A stretch of DNA of 64,000 bases from Sarcocystis neurona. Its lineage: Eukaryota; Apicomplexa; Conoidasida; Eucoccidiorida; Sarcocystidae. Positions 20,324 through 32,520 of the stretch are shown one piece after another. The translations under genes were made by a program, and so were the position numbers. Position 1 is the first letter of the stretch; each line of letters starts with the position of its first letter. The notes beneath the pieces are model-generated. The model worked only from the letters and a program-made list of their open reading frames with translations, searched no databases and was not told the origin of the DNA. The stretch lies in the NCBI GenBank assembly GCA_000727475.1, contig KL647295.1, positions 2,254,476-2,318,475 of the forward strand. Direction: 5' to 3'.

Positions 20324-23300
20324 ATGGCATCTTCCCCATGCAAAAACAGCGGCTCCGCCCTGTGCGTGCACCGCTACTCGGCGTACCCCTCTCCTGCTTT
20401 AACGGATCTGCTGGTGGGTTTTCTGCAGTCGAATTCGTCTCTGTCCCAGTGCGGATTATCGCTGACTGTCGTTTCGCGTAGCGACGATGTGCTTTCCCCG
20501 GTGACGCCGTTTCTTCTCTTCGCGGGACCTAGCAACAAATGTGTTGCTGGGGACGGGGAATCAGCAGCGTGTAGCGCTTCCTCTACTTCATCTTCCTGTG
20601 CTGCAAGTAAAGAGCAGCTTTTCTCGCTTTCCGATGCCGTCCCTCTGTCTGACTGGGCGGCTGCGCGGTGCCTGGTGAACCGGCTGGGTGCGGCGGGCGC
20701 TCCTACTGGCTTCCTCCTGGGTATGCAAGTGGCGCCGCGCGAGCTGGCTGATACCTTCCTCCCGCAGAAGAAAGGGGATTCTCCCGTTGTTTTGCGCTAC
20801 ACTGTAGAAGCCGCAGTAGACGTATGCGAGGCCTGGTGGGCCCTCGCTGAGGCTCGGGCCGCTAAAAGAGGCAAGGAGAACGACTTTGATGAGGCCGAAG
20901 AAGGTAGGGGACACAGCCACACGTGACGTTGAATTTTGACGCTGTTTTGCAGGCGTATCCCGCTTCGGCACAGCGCTGAGGTGTGGACGTGCGTACGTCT
21001 CTGTGTAGACGTATGTACTTCTATAGCTAGCGCTGATCTCCGTCGGTCTCTGACCGTTTTTCTGCCCCCCTCCTTCTCCTTTTACATAACCTTGAGTAAT
21101 TGCAGGTACAAGAGGGAGGGGCAAAGTCGAGTTTCACGTCGGAGAAGCATCCACGTCTCTGCGTAAACGTCGTTCGCCGTCCGGACTTTCTGCGTGCATG
21201 TTTGCTCAAAGAGAGGCGGGTGCACGCGCGTAGTTATTGCGGAGGACTTCTCCTTGAGATTCCAACAAGACACACGTCGCTCTCAACTACCACACCTGCT
21301 TCTCTTGGTGTAACTGTCTACTCGCACGCATATGAAAAAACTACGGTATCAAGTAGGGTTGTCGCAATACTGTTTCAGCTGCCCAGAGCGCGCCTATATG
21401 TATACACACCTGTACGCGTCTGACCACGTATATACGTATATATATGTACGCACGTACATACGTGTATACATTTGTACTCGCTGGCGTGACGACAACCTCT
21501 TCGACGGCCGCCTGCGTGCGTGTGTAACTGCTTAATAGCTCTATGTGCGACTTTGCGTCACCAGCAGCTCCCTACTATTTTACTACTACTACTACTACTA
21601 CTACTACACCAACTCTGAGCGCAACGTTTGTTTGTTTCTCCCGTGCTGACGTGCATTTGAGCAGCTTCAGTTTTCAGAAGGGAAAAGAAGAGTCCCTCCC
21701 ACCTTCGCTACTGCGATTCTGCGTTCCTTTCCCTGTGTGGTCCCCTCCCAGGCAACACACTCGTACGTATGTGCATATATGTATGTGTGACGGTCCTGTA
21801 CATATGTCTATAGGAGGATTTGGGGTCCAACAACTCAACGTATGTGTAGCGTTATGTGTGGATCTATGTTGCCGCTTTGCCCCTGCGGTATAGCGGCGGA
21901 GACGCCGCTCAAAGTCGCGTGCAAGCTTCCTCGCTTCTGTAGCGGCGCAGCCGTCCGTAGAGCCAAGATTTTAGGGAAGACCGCTGCTAAAGATACGCCT
22001 TGTGCCGTCCGGCGCACAAAAGCCAAGCACCTGTGATACTTGTCTCACGTCCTTGGAGAAGTACATGGAGCAGGTCTTCTAAAACACATCCGCATATGCT
22101 GCAGGAATTTCTCCTTCGCGCGTGTGTCTGCGGGCGCTGTGCGTCGCGTCTTTTCCCTAGCACCTCTCCGTCCTCGACTGTCCATATAGAGGGGGTTGCT
22201 GAGCCGTTCTTTCGGACAGACGAACAAGCGTTCGAAAGGATTCCCCAACTCTCTAGGCGCAAATATTGTGTATATGTGTTGCGTCTCTCGCTTTCTCTGT
22301 CTCATTCTCTCTCTTTCTATACGTATATGTGTATATATGTAAGTATATGTGGTGATGGGTGCTGCTGTGCTTCCAGCGTTTCTGTGTGCGATGGGAGGCT
22401 CGTGTATCTTCAGAAGTGCAGTTGGCAGCCTCGGAAAGCAGCCTGCCACGCCGCACACCGTTTTGCTGTGGATTTGTCTGTTAGGCGTCGGCATCTTTCT
22501 TTCTTGTCCCTCTCATACCTACAGCCGTCAGCGAGAAATCGTCGTCACCTTTCTTTTTGATGCCTGTCCTCGTCAGCGCCGGCCATCTCGTATCAAGTCC
22601 TTTGCTGCACAGCTCTCTTGAGTTTCTGTGCCTGCAGCCGTAACGTCTCTTGCCCCGCGGCCATGCTCCCTCCATCAGGTGTTGTGAGGATGGCCTTTTT
22701 GGCGAATTGTACCTTTTTGACTTCGTGGACTCTCTGTCTGCGTCCGCTTTCGCCGGAGCCTCTTTTTCTCGAGTTTACCGCTCTTTCTCTTTGCACGGCT
22801 GCAGTGTCTACTGCGTTCTGCCTGGAAGGTGTGTTGCTGGCGTTTTGCAGGATACGCGAAGTACTTTGCCGCGCTGCTAGGGACTCCCACCGCAGAAGCC
22901 GGGCAGTTGCCATTCCTCTTCGATACGCAGTTTCCCACGTTGGCAGATATGGGGCTGCACGCGCTGCTGCGCCGCTTTCCCTCTGCCGCGACCCTCTTGC
23001 AGCGGGCGCTGCTGCCGCGCGTTGCTGCTGCCTCAGGAGGCGGGGCCACGTCGCCTGACGCTGCTGCTGCCGCTGCACGCCTCGCGGCCTGGACGGAGCG
23101 CGTGACGGCTGTGACGGGTCCGGCCGTGCAGTCGACGGGCAGCAGCGGAGGGGAGCCCGCAGGTGCGGCGGCAGGTACGAAGACGAGAGGAAAAGAGGCA
23201 CAGAAATGCTGCCGCGAGCAGAGCAAGAAGACGTGCGACGCTCCCGCCAGCCCGGCAGCTGCTCCTGAAGCGGCGACGCAGAACGCAGTGAACGACGAAG

Positions 23301-26300
23301 CAGGAGCCCCGTCAGGAGCGGCCGCTGGAACCGCAACCCCTACCGCGGCAGCGAATGGGCCTGACGCGACTGGGGCAGTCAATTTTCTCAAGCAAATCGT
23401 CGAAAGCGATCTGCGCACGGGGAAGCACACGACGGTCGTCACTCGGTTTCCTCCCGAGCCCAACGGCTTTCTTCATCTTGGGCATGCGAAAAGCATCTGC
23501 GTCAATTTCGGACTCGCCACCGCCTTCAACGGCCGCTGCCATTTGCGTTTCGACGACACCAATCCAATGAAGGAAGAAATGCTGTGAGATTTCCTCGGCT
23601 TAGAGCTGCCTGTGTCTCTCTCTCTGCCTATCAATGTTTGTGCGGATACGAACACATCTTTGTATATGTTTACGTATTTGGAGACCATCAGGTATATGTA
23701 TGACTCTGTGGCTATGAATGTGTGGAAATATATGTATACATACGTCAATACATGCCTATATATATATGTATATATGTAGATGTTGATATGGATTTGTAGC
23801 ATATGTGTATTAGGTGTGTGTGTGGATCCTGCTATAGACATCCATGTATATATACATGTGCGTGGACCTGTGTGGATCCGCAAGCGTCTACGTTGTAGAG
23901 CGTGGGCGCACATGTATGTGGAGAAACGTCTACATACGCAGATGAATGTACGTCCGCGTTTACACATGTGTCTATCTAGGTGATGTGTGAATGTCTTTTA
24001 CCGTGCGTGCGGAAATAGGCGGGCAGCACTATGTGAAAGGCCATGCTTCTTATCTCTCTGTATCTGTGCGTATGTGTACTGTAGTATACCTGTATGTACG
24101 TAGATTAGTATACCTTAAAGTTTGCGTGCGTCTCTCAGAGTATGTGTCCCCATCTGTCAAATGCATCTCTCTCTCTACGTTCATAGCCACACACGTCTAT
24201 ACACACACACATGTATACAAATAGTAAGTATACACACACATATATATATATATATGTATGTGTATAGGAATGCACGTGCGCTGGTCGGTGTGTGCTGTTG
24301 TCTTGGCGACGCTTCGTTTGTCAGGTATATCGAGTCGATTAAACGGGACGTGCATTGGATGGGAGGCGATTGGGGGAAGCACCTTTACTACGCCAGTGAC
24401 TACTTCGAGCAGCTGTACACCTGGGGTGAGGAAAAGCAGCAACATCTCGGCAGACGGAGCGAAGAGAGCACCAAGTCTTCTGTGTGGGTACACATATATG
24501 CCACACAAGCTGCATGGGCGATACGTGGGTCGTAGGCGGAAGAACAGCTGCGAAGGCGACGACGACCAGATGTATTGTGCAAGGGGAATACATAAATCCA
24601 TGTGTATCTCTACGTCGGCGGAAGACGTAGTAGAGAGAAGAAACTGGTTCGCTCTGGTGTGTCTCTCTGGGATGGGGTTGGTCGTACGTACGTCTTTTTC
24701 GTAGACGCACACAGCAGAGAAACACGCGAACAGATGACTCCGCACGTCTACACATGCCGGGTACCCCTGCGTTCCTCGCGCGTGCGTAAATGGTACACTG
24801 CCGGGGGGGGCCGGCGCGGCCGCACTGGGACAACGTATATCCACTCGTGCGCCGACGGAGGCTTTCACGCAAGACTGCGCCGTGCTAGAGTCAGTTGACG
24901 CGCCGCCAGAGAGGGAGCTGTGTTACGGACTTTGACGCTGTTTTCGTGTGTGGCCACCTCCCTGCGTTCAACGTCTGGGAGAAGGACGGGGACGGCTTCG
25001 CAAACTTTGCCTGCAGAGTGCGGTCCACACGTCTCGCTTGGGGTGTACTTACAGCGGACTCACCCCTCCGCGCAGAGAGTGAGAGAGACAGAGGCACATA
25101 TCCATGCGGCGTCTCCTACAGGCATTCCCAGGGGCGTGTCACACGCATTCAGAAATCTGCGTATACTGCACATACGTGAGGAATACCTTGGTCCACACGA
25201 GTCACACGCGTGGAAGTATGTAAATGTGTGGAGAGGCCGTCAAACCCCCGGGGTGTGCAGCTAGCGCAGGGACATGCATACGTCTACCTGGCGCCCGCGA
25301 CACCAAAAATCTCACGCAGGTGCACGTGCGTGTTGCAGTGCTCATCAAGGAAAGATTTGTCTTCCTACACATTCCACTTGTGGACCTGCGCGGATGAAGC
25401 GTAGACAAACGCGTGACTTGATGAATGTCTTTTCCTCGGTGTAGGTGGCGTTCCTTGACGTTGCAGCGTTTTTGCTTCGTTTTTCGAAGTCTCTTCTGCA
25501 GTCTTCTCGTCCTGCGCCGCGTCACTTCCTCCCTCCTGTTCGTCGTTCTCTCCCGTCGTCTGACTCAACGACCCTTCACGTTTTCTCCTTTCGCTCGTGG
25601 CCTCCACCACATGCCCCGTCCTTCTTTTCTTGCAGCCGAGGATCTTATCAAGAAGGGGTTGGCGTTTGTCGACGACGACGACCAGGAGGAGATCCGCAGG
25701 AAACGCGGCAGCATTACGCAGCCTGGAGAAAACAGCGGCTTCAGAAATCGCTCTGTGGAAGAAAATCTCGACCTCTTCAGGAGGTCCGTCCTGCCTTTAA
25801 CCTCAGACTCTTCCCGTCTCCGTCTCTCTCTTCTGCATCTCTGTCTGTGTCTCTCTCTCTATATATATACATACACATATATATATATGTACGTACATAC
25901 AGTTTGTACGCATGTCTGTCTCTCTCTGTCGCGCCTCTCTTTCTCTCTTTACATATATAAATATATGCACGCGCTGGATGTATGTACGTCTCTCTCTCGC
26001 CTTGCTTTTTCTGTCTGTCTTTATATATATATATATCTATATATGTACACGCGCACTTTTTTCTGCGTGTGGTGCTTGTGTGTGTATCCTCGTTTAACGG
26101 TGAGGACTGCAACACCCGTTGAAACGACGAACCCACGTTTTGTCTGTCTTCTCCGCCGTGTTTTGTAGCAACACGGTCTGCAGTTCACGCGTATATATAT
26201 ATATGTCTGTGTTCGGACGTGTGGACGTGCTTACGTCCCATTTGCTGCTGTGGCCAAAAAACGTGCAGGCCCACATCTCTTAAGCATACACACGTGTATG

Positions 26301-29300
26301 CCTCGGTTCGTATCCGCACAGGTAGATATATGTATATATGCATATATGTACAGTAGACGTTTATATATGTACACACACATGGAGGCAGATGAACGTCATG
26401 TGTATAGGTGCTGAGGTTGCTGCGCGCAAAGCATATACATATATGTACGTGTGTGTGGACGTCTTTAATATGTGTCTGTCTGTGTGCACCTCTCAATTAC
26501 CGATATGTACACGCGTACATGCATTATCACTGCATGCGCTTGGTAACAGATGTATCGCTTGTTATTTGTTCGTGTGTTTGCTAAGATATATGTTGCGCTT
26601 TGTTGGCGCATGTGTTACTTGTACCTGTAGAATGAGAGCAGGGGAATTTGAAGAGGGGTCGCGGGTGCTGCGTGCGAAGATCGACATGGCGCATAGCAAC
26701 ATGAACATGCGCGACCCGGTCATGTACCGCATCTTGAAGAAGCCCCACCCACGTACAGGTGCGTTTCTCGGGCTGCTGCTGCTGCTGCGGTTTTTGTGAG
26801 GTCACGCCTTCCTTTTCTCTTCCTGGATCTGCTCCCTTTCCTCGTACCCGCCGGAGACACACGTCTTTTGTTTTCGTTCAGCTGCTGTTGCTGCTGCTGC
26901 TGGTGCCGGGTCCGAGTAGGGAAAGCGCTTCTGCGCCGCGTCTCTGCTGTCACTGCTGCTGCTGCTGCTCCCTCCCGCTTCCTGTTTCTCTGTCCTTGTG
27001 TGTTTCAAACTAAGCGTCCTCTTCTTCCGAGGGTGTTGCGTCTGCTGCGTGACAAGTGCCCGTCCTGTCGTTTGGTGAGCAGCGTCGCCTGTGCTGCCTG
27101 CTGCCGACTGCCTCTCCTTTTCGGCTGCAGCTGTTGTGCTGCTATGGCCAACTACACTTCTTTGAAGACCTGCTCTGCTTTCTCTCCTCCTTCTGCAGGC
27201 CCTTCCGCCTTAAAGCACGCAGACTGGTTCTTTCTGCGCGCCGCTGCTGCAGCTGCTGGCTTTTGCTGCGACGAACTGCCGCTGCCCACTGCTGCCGCCT
27301 AATGCTGCTGTTGCTGCTGCCGTGTGTTGCTGCTTTTGCTACTGCGTGCTGCTGCTGCTGCATGCGCCTGCAGATGCTACCTGAAGCTGCCGCCTATACG
27401 AATGTACAAATTTTCACATACGTGTACACGTATATGTATACGTGTGTGTGGATCATGTAGAGGTCGCTTCAGGTGGCTGTCCTTGACACTCCCTTCCCCT
27501 CATCTCCCCTATTTAGATTTCTATATACTCTTCTTCGTGTGTGCTGATGATCTTCCCACTCTCCACCGACATGCCCTCCCACGTGTATATTTGCATACGT
27601 CTAGCTTCTCGTACACGTAGATACCGTCGCCCAGACGAGTGGGTGCGGTTTTCTGCGCGCTTCATTTTCAGCGCGTGCCTGCTGCTTCACGTGCTGCTAC
27701 GAAAAGGGAGCTAAGTCCCGAAGCGATAGGGGAACGCATTTCTGTCTCGGTCGGCACGTCGTGTGAGGCGCATTTCCACACGTGATACATATATATTTAC
27801 ATAGAAGACGTCCACTCTCTGTCGCACACCCAGCTCTGGCGTTACATATACATATATATATGTAAATGTATGTGTGTATGGGTGTGTGTGTGTATGTACG
27901 TATGTACGTATGTATTCGTTAGTTTCTTCGCAGCAGTACCTGTTGTGTAGTATGTATGTATATCTGCAGGTCGTCAAAGTATATACGCATTTTCGTGGCT
28001 ACACATGCGTGCACATTCTCAACGTGTGTGTCCGTGGACTGTCAAAGATGCATGCGTCTTCGTGTGTTGCACGCACGAACGTGCGTGTGAACCTTTGGTA
28101 CAGTCAGATGTCTATATGGGGGAGTTGCATATCACACGTGTCTCTTTTTTTTCTCGATTTCCCTCTCTCTCGCTTTGGGGAGCTGCGTGGAATCAACAGC
28201 TGCGTCACGCGTATATACGTTTCCCATAAGCACATGGATATGTGTGTGTAGGTGTGTGTCTGGGTGATCGAGTGACCTTTTTCTGTTCCGTCTCGTGCGG
28301 AGACTGCTGGGCGGCTGCTGCGTGGCGGTGCGTGCTCAGGAGACAAGTGGGTGATCTACCCGACGTACGACTACACTCATGGCCAGAGCGACTCGCTCGA
28401 AGGCATCACGCACTCCATCTGCACGTTAGAGTTTGACCTGCACCGGGCGCTCTACGACTGGTTTCAGGAGAAGCTCGACATTCCTCGGACGCGGCAAATC
28501 GAATTTGCGCGTCTCAATGTGACGAATACGGTGATGAGCAAGCGGTAAGAGCTGAACGTTGCTGCGCCGATCGATCGACCGTGCAGCAGGCATGTGTCTT
28601 ACAAGCGACGTTCTGTAGATCGGCGCAGAGCTTGCTGCGTCGTGCGTCCAGGGTCGCACCAAAATAGGCCCACGTGGCTGCGGACACGTAGCACCGGTTC
28701 ACTTGTTCGTCCTCAGTGAAGTGTAGGACCTCCTGGAGGCACCAGGTGGCGGCCCACAGACCTGTGTTCTACGGTGTGTGAATGTGCATGTGGACACGTG
28801 GCTTCCTTTGCATGCACAGATTTTTCGATCTCGTGTGTATTTCTGCATGTGTAGATTTTGAAGAGACAGGGACGGTGTTCTCTGTGTGTGTGTTGTGTGT
28901 GTGTACCCGCCCGTCACGTGGGCGTCGCTCTCCGGAGGTGGGGAGGAGGTCGCTGTGATGCGTGTCACCGGCTCAGGGCGCCGGGTCCACGACACACTTC
29001 ACACGAGTAGTTGCTTAGAGTCCTGCAAACGCCAAGCACCAGAGCCCTCGACGCTTCTCCGTGAATAGCAGCCGCGGCGTATAGATAGTCTCCGTCCCCG
29101 TTGGGACTCTACCGCGTCTGCCGTATGTGCCGGAGACGCGTAGAAGACGGGGAGGCTGGAGGGCGTGGAGTGGGCGTAGGCGACCTGCAGCTCTCTGTGG
29201 GTGGCGGACGACGCCGTGTTGCGCGCCTCCGTCACGGGCGTAGCGTCTCGGTTGGCGTCGCCCTTCCGTCGACTGCGGTGTGGCAGGAGTGGTTCGTGTG

Positions 29301-32300
29301 TTTCGGAGGGAAGTTTTTGCCCGCACGTGCCTTGTGGAGGTCTGGAGGGCTACACACGTATGTGTGCATACTTTGACGGATGGAGAGAGGCGTGTCTCTA
29401 GGGATTTATCTGCGTACAAGTGCGTGCGGGAGAGGAATTTTCGTAGACGTAAGCGCGTGTGTACATACAGAAAGAAATACATGTATGTCGGGAGGTAGGG
29501 ATTACGGAGTGGTTGTATAGGTGAGTACGTATGCAAATACAGAGAGAACTGCATGTGTGGCGAGAAGTAGGAAGTACGTAGGGGGATGTATATATATACG
29601 CAAGCGTATATTCACGCAAAGGTATAGGGGTGTAGAGAGAGATGTACAGGAATGTAGAGAGAGGTGTATTTGGGACGTAATGTTTGCGAGTGTATTCGTA
29701 TATATATAAACGCCCACACTGGCACATAGGAAGAGTTCACCAAGGAGCCCACGGGAGAAAAGGCCAGTTTCTCTGAGCATGCTTGCAGCTGCGGGTAGAC
29801 GTCGCTGTGTTGTACTGCGTTTGTGTACACGTATGTGCGCAAATACGCTCCACACACAGCCGTCTCCTCCTTTTTCTCTCTGTCCATATCTGTACAACGC
29901 TCGACCCACATATACGTATACTTCCATGTATCTATTGTGTGGTATTCAAACCCGCTGTTCGACTGCAGAAAGCTCCTTGCCTTGGTCGTCGAGAAGTGGG
30001 TCGACGGCTGGGATGATCCACGCCTGCCAACCCTCGCGGGCCTGCGGCGACGCGGGGTGCCCGCTGTCGCGCTGCGCACCTTCTGCGACCGCGTAGGAGT
30101 CGCAAGAAGGGAGAGCGTGATTCAAGTGGAACTGCTGGAGAGATGCATCAGGTATAGGAAACGTTTCTCGGAAACGATTTTCCGCGGTGGGGTGTGCACG
30201 GACGTCTTCTTTTTTACGTGTGTGTACGTGCGGGTCTCCATACGCAGCAGAGAAGGAGCAGCAGCGGCAGCAGCAATGGTTGCGTCAGAAGAACCAGTCG
30301 AAGCACCGGAAGGCGGGAATCGTAGCTGCCTTTCTCATGCCTCTGCTCGACTCTTTGAAAGATAACACATCACAGGAAGAAGAAAAGTTCACGTCAGCAC
30401 ATTCGGATAGGCACGCGTGTGTAAATGCCTCTCGTGTGTTGTTTATATGACGCCATGTGTTCCGAGTCTAGAGAGGGGCGGGGTCGGAAGACCGTGTGCC
30501 GCGACTTCGGGTGGATTGAGACAGATGATCTCAGCAGCTTTTTGCTACCGTGTCTCCCTCTACGCGTGCTAGTTATCCTCGGTAGCGGTGCGGAAGACTC
30601 TGCTGGTGCCAGGCGAGGACCCGCGTGTACTTGCAGTCGAAGTCCTGCCGTCTACGTACACACGCGTACGTATAGAGATAAATGGTGTGTGTCTGTCTGC
30701 GTAGGTGTGTGGCTCCGTCGTTACGACGATATCGACGTGGGACAGGACGGCAGTGTGTGGACTCCTCGGTACATGTGCGCGTATGTATATGTATACGTGC
30801 GCATGCATGTGTGCGCCGTGTTGCGGACTCCGTGTTATCCGCCTTTTCGTTTGTGTATGCCAGTTTCTTTCTTTCTGCCTTCGTAACCGGGTGACGTCCA
30901 GCAGTGGCACAGAAGATGTGCTTGAGCTGCAAGTCCGTTTCGTTCCGAGGATAAACGTCGTGGAGGAGAGCTGTGTGTGTGGGGGTGTTCTCCTGGCCTT
31001 CGTCTCTCTCCTCTTGGGCTTCCCCACGGAGATTTCTGACCGTCCTGTTTTGCTTCTTTGTCTCCGTGTATTTGTTGCGCACCTCACACGCGCCCGTCGT
31101 GTGTCTTCCTGGACTTTTCTGTTCCTCCCCGATCCTGTCCCGCTCCCTTTTCTCTTTCACGTTTCTTCCTCGCCGTCTTCCGTTCGCGCCGTCACCTTGT
31201 GAGCGACAGTTCTGTCTGTCTTTTCTGCTGGCATCCCTCACACGGCGCTTCGTCTTCTCATTTCCCGTCTCTGCGTCTTCTCTCCTCCTTTCGTCTCAAA
31301 CTCGCCTTCGACACATCTCTCTTTCTCCGCCATCTCGTCTCCGTTGCTCTCGGTTTCCTCTTTGACAAAATCCGTCTTGCTCCCGTTCGCCGCTGTCTTA
31401 ATCCCGTCCACTTTCTTCGCGTTTCCGCCCTGTTTCTATCCGTCTTTTCTCCTTTTCCCCGCCTTCCCCCTACCCGACTCTCCTGTCCTTTGGTGCCTCA
31501 CAGAGTCCTTTCTTTCATTCTTCAGGTTTTTTGTAGAGATACACGAGTTGGTAAAACTGCTACATGCGGTTGGTTTGAAACGTTCCTGCAGCCCCGTCTC
31601 TGTCATGTGACGGAACAACAGGGCCGGCGGGTGCTGCTGAGACTGTCGCCGCTGCTACTGCAGCGATCACTGCTCTGGCGCCTGCGGCTGCTGCTGCTGC
31701 TGCAGTTGCTCTGAGTGACGCAGCTGCTGGTAACGCGTGTTGCCGCTGCCGTTACTGCAACGGCAGAGGTCACGTCTTTCCCGCGAGCGATGGCACTGTC
31801 GTCTGTACGGGGACTCCTGCTGCTGTAGTGTTCCACCGGGCTGCTACGGCTGCTGCTGTTGCGGCCGCCATCCGTGCTGCTGCAGTGTTGCTGCTGCTGG
31901 TCGCGCTGCACAGGCCGTCGCTTCTTGTATTGCTCGTGATGCTGCTCGGTCCGCTGCTGTTGCTGCTGCTGCGACTTCTTACAGAGAGGCGCTGCACCCC
32001 GTCGCACCTCGCCGCTTCGCAATCCAGCAGCCCATTCGAGTCCTCATCTCGAATTACGAAGGAAACGAAGAAGTCCTGGCGGCCCCAAATCACCCAGAAA
32101 ATCCTTCCTTCGGATCAAGACAGGTACGCGAAGCATCGTAAACAAGCGTCCCTACTAGTTCACAGGTATGTACACGTGTAAACGTGGGAGTGTGTGTATC
32201 CTTGCATGCATCTGTGCGTATTCGTCTACGTGTACAGACACCCAAGACACACGTGTTCTCGCCCCATTGACCACGTCTGCTTCCCTCCTCTGAACGAGAA

Positions 32301-32488
32301 CACATGTGGAGTATTTGCAGATCAGACGACAATTTCTCCCACTGCATGTATCTGTTTTTCCGTCGTTCGGACACACGTTACAAGTGGTCAAGCCTACAAG
32401 TGTATATATGTGTGTGAATACCTTATACGCCTGTGTGCGCGTCATTATATGAACGCTGGTATTTTGACGGCCTTTGTGTGTGTGTGTA

Positions 32489-32520
<32 letters not shown>

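Noticed and set aside
22593..23463. Minus-strand ORFs of 247 and 262 codons
   Set aside because: Antisense to GlnRS exon 2 and its upstream intron; the plus strand has a clear family match and phase-consistent splicing.
21543..25960. Search for CRISPR arrays or regularly spaced direct repeats
   Set aside because: Repeats are microsatellites and tandem duplications without unique, equal-length spacers; the genome is eukaryotic.
30569..31241. Minus-strand ORFs of 172 and 222 codons within GlnRS intron 7
   Set aside because: Composition reflects CA/TG-rich intron and an antisense C/T tract; no domain and no paired splice sites.
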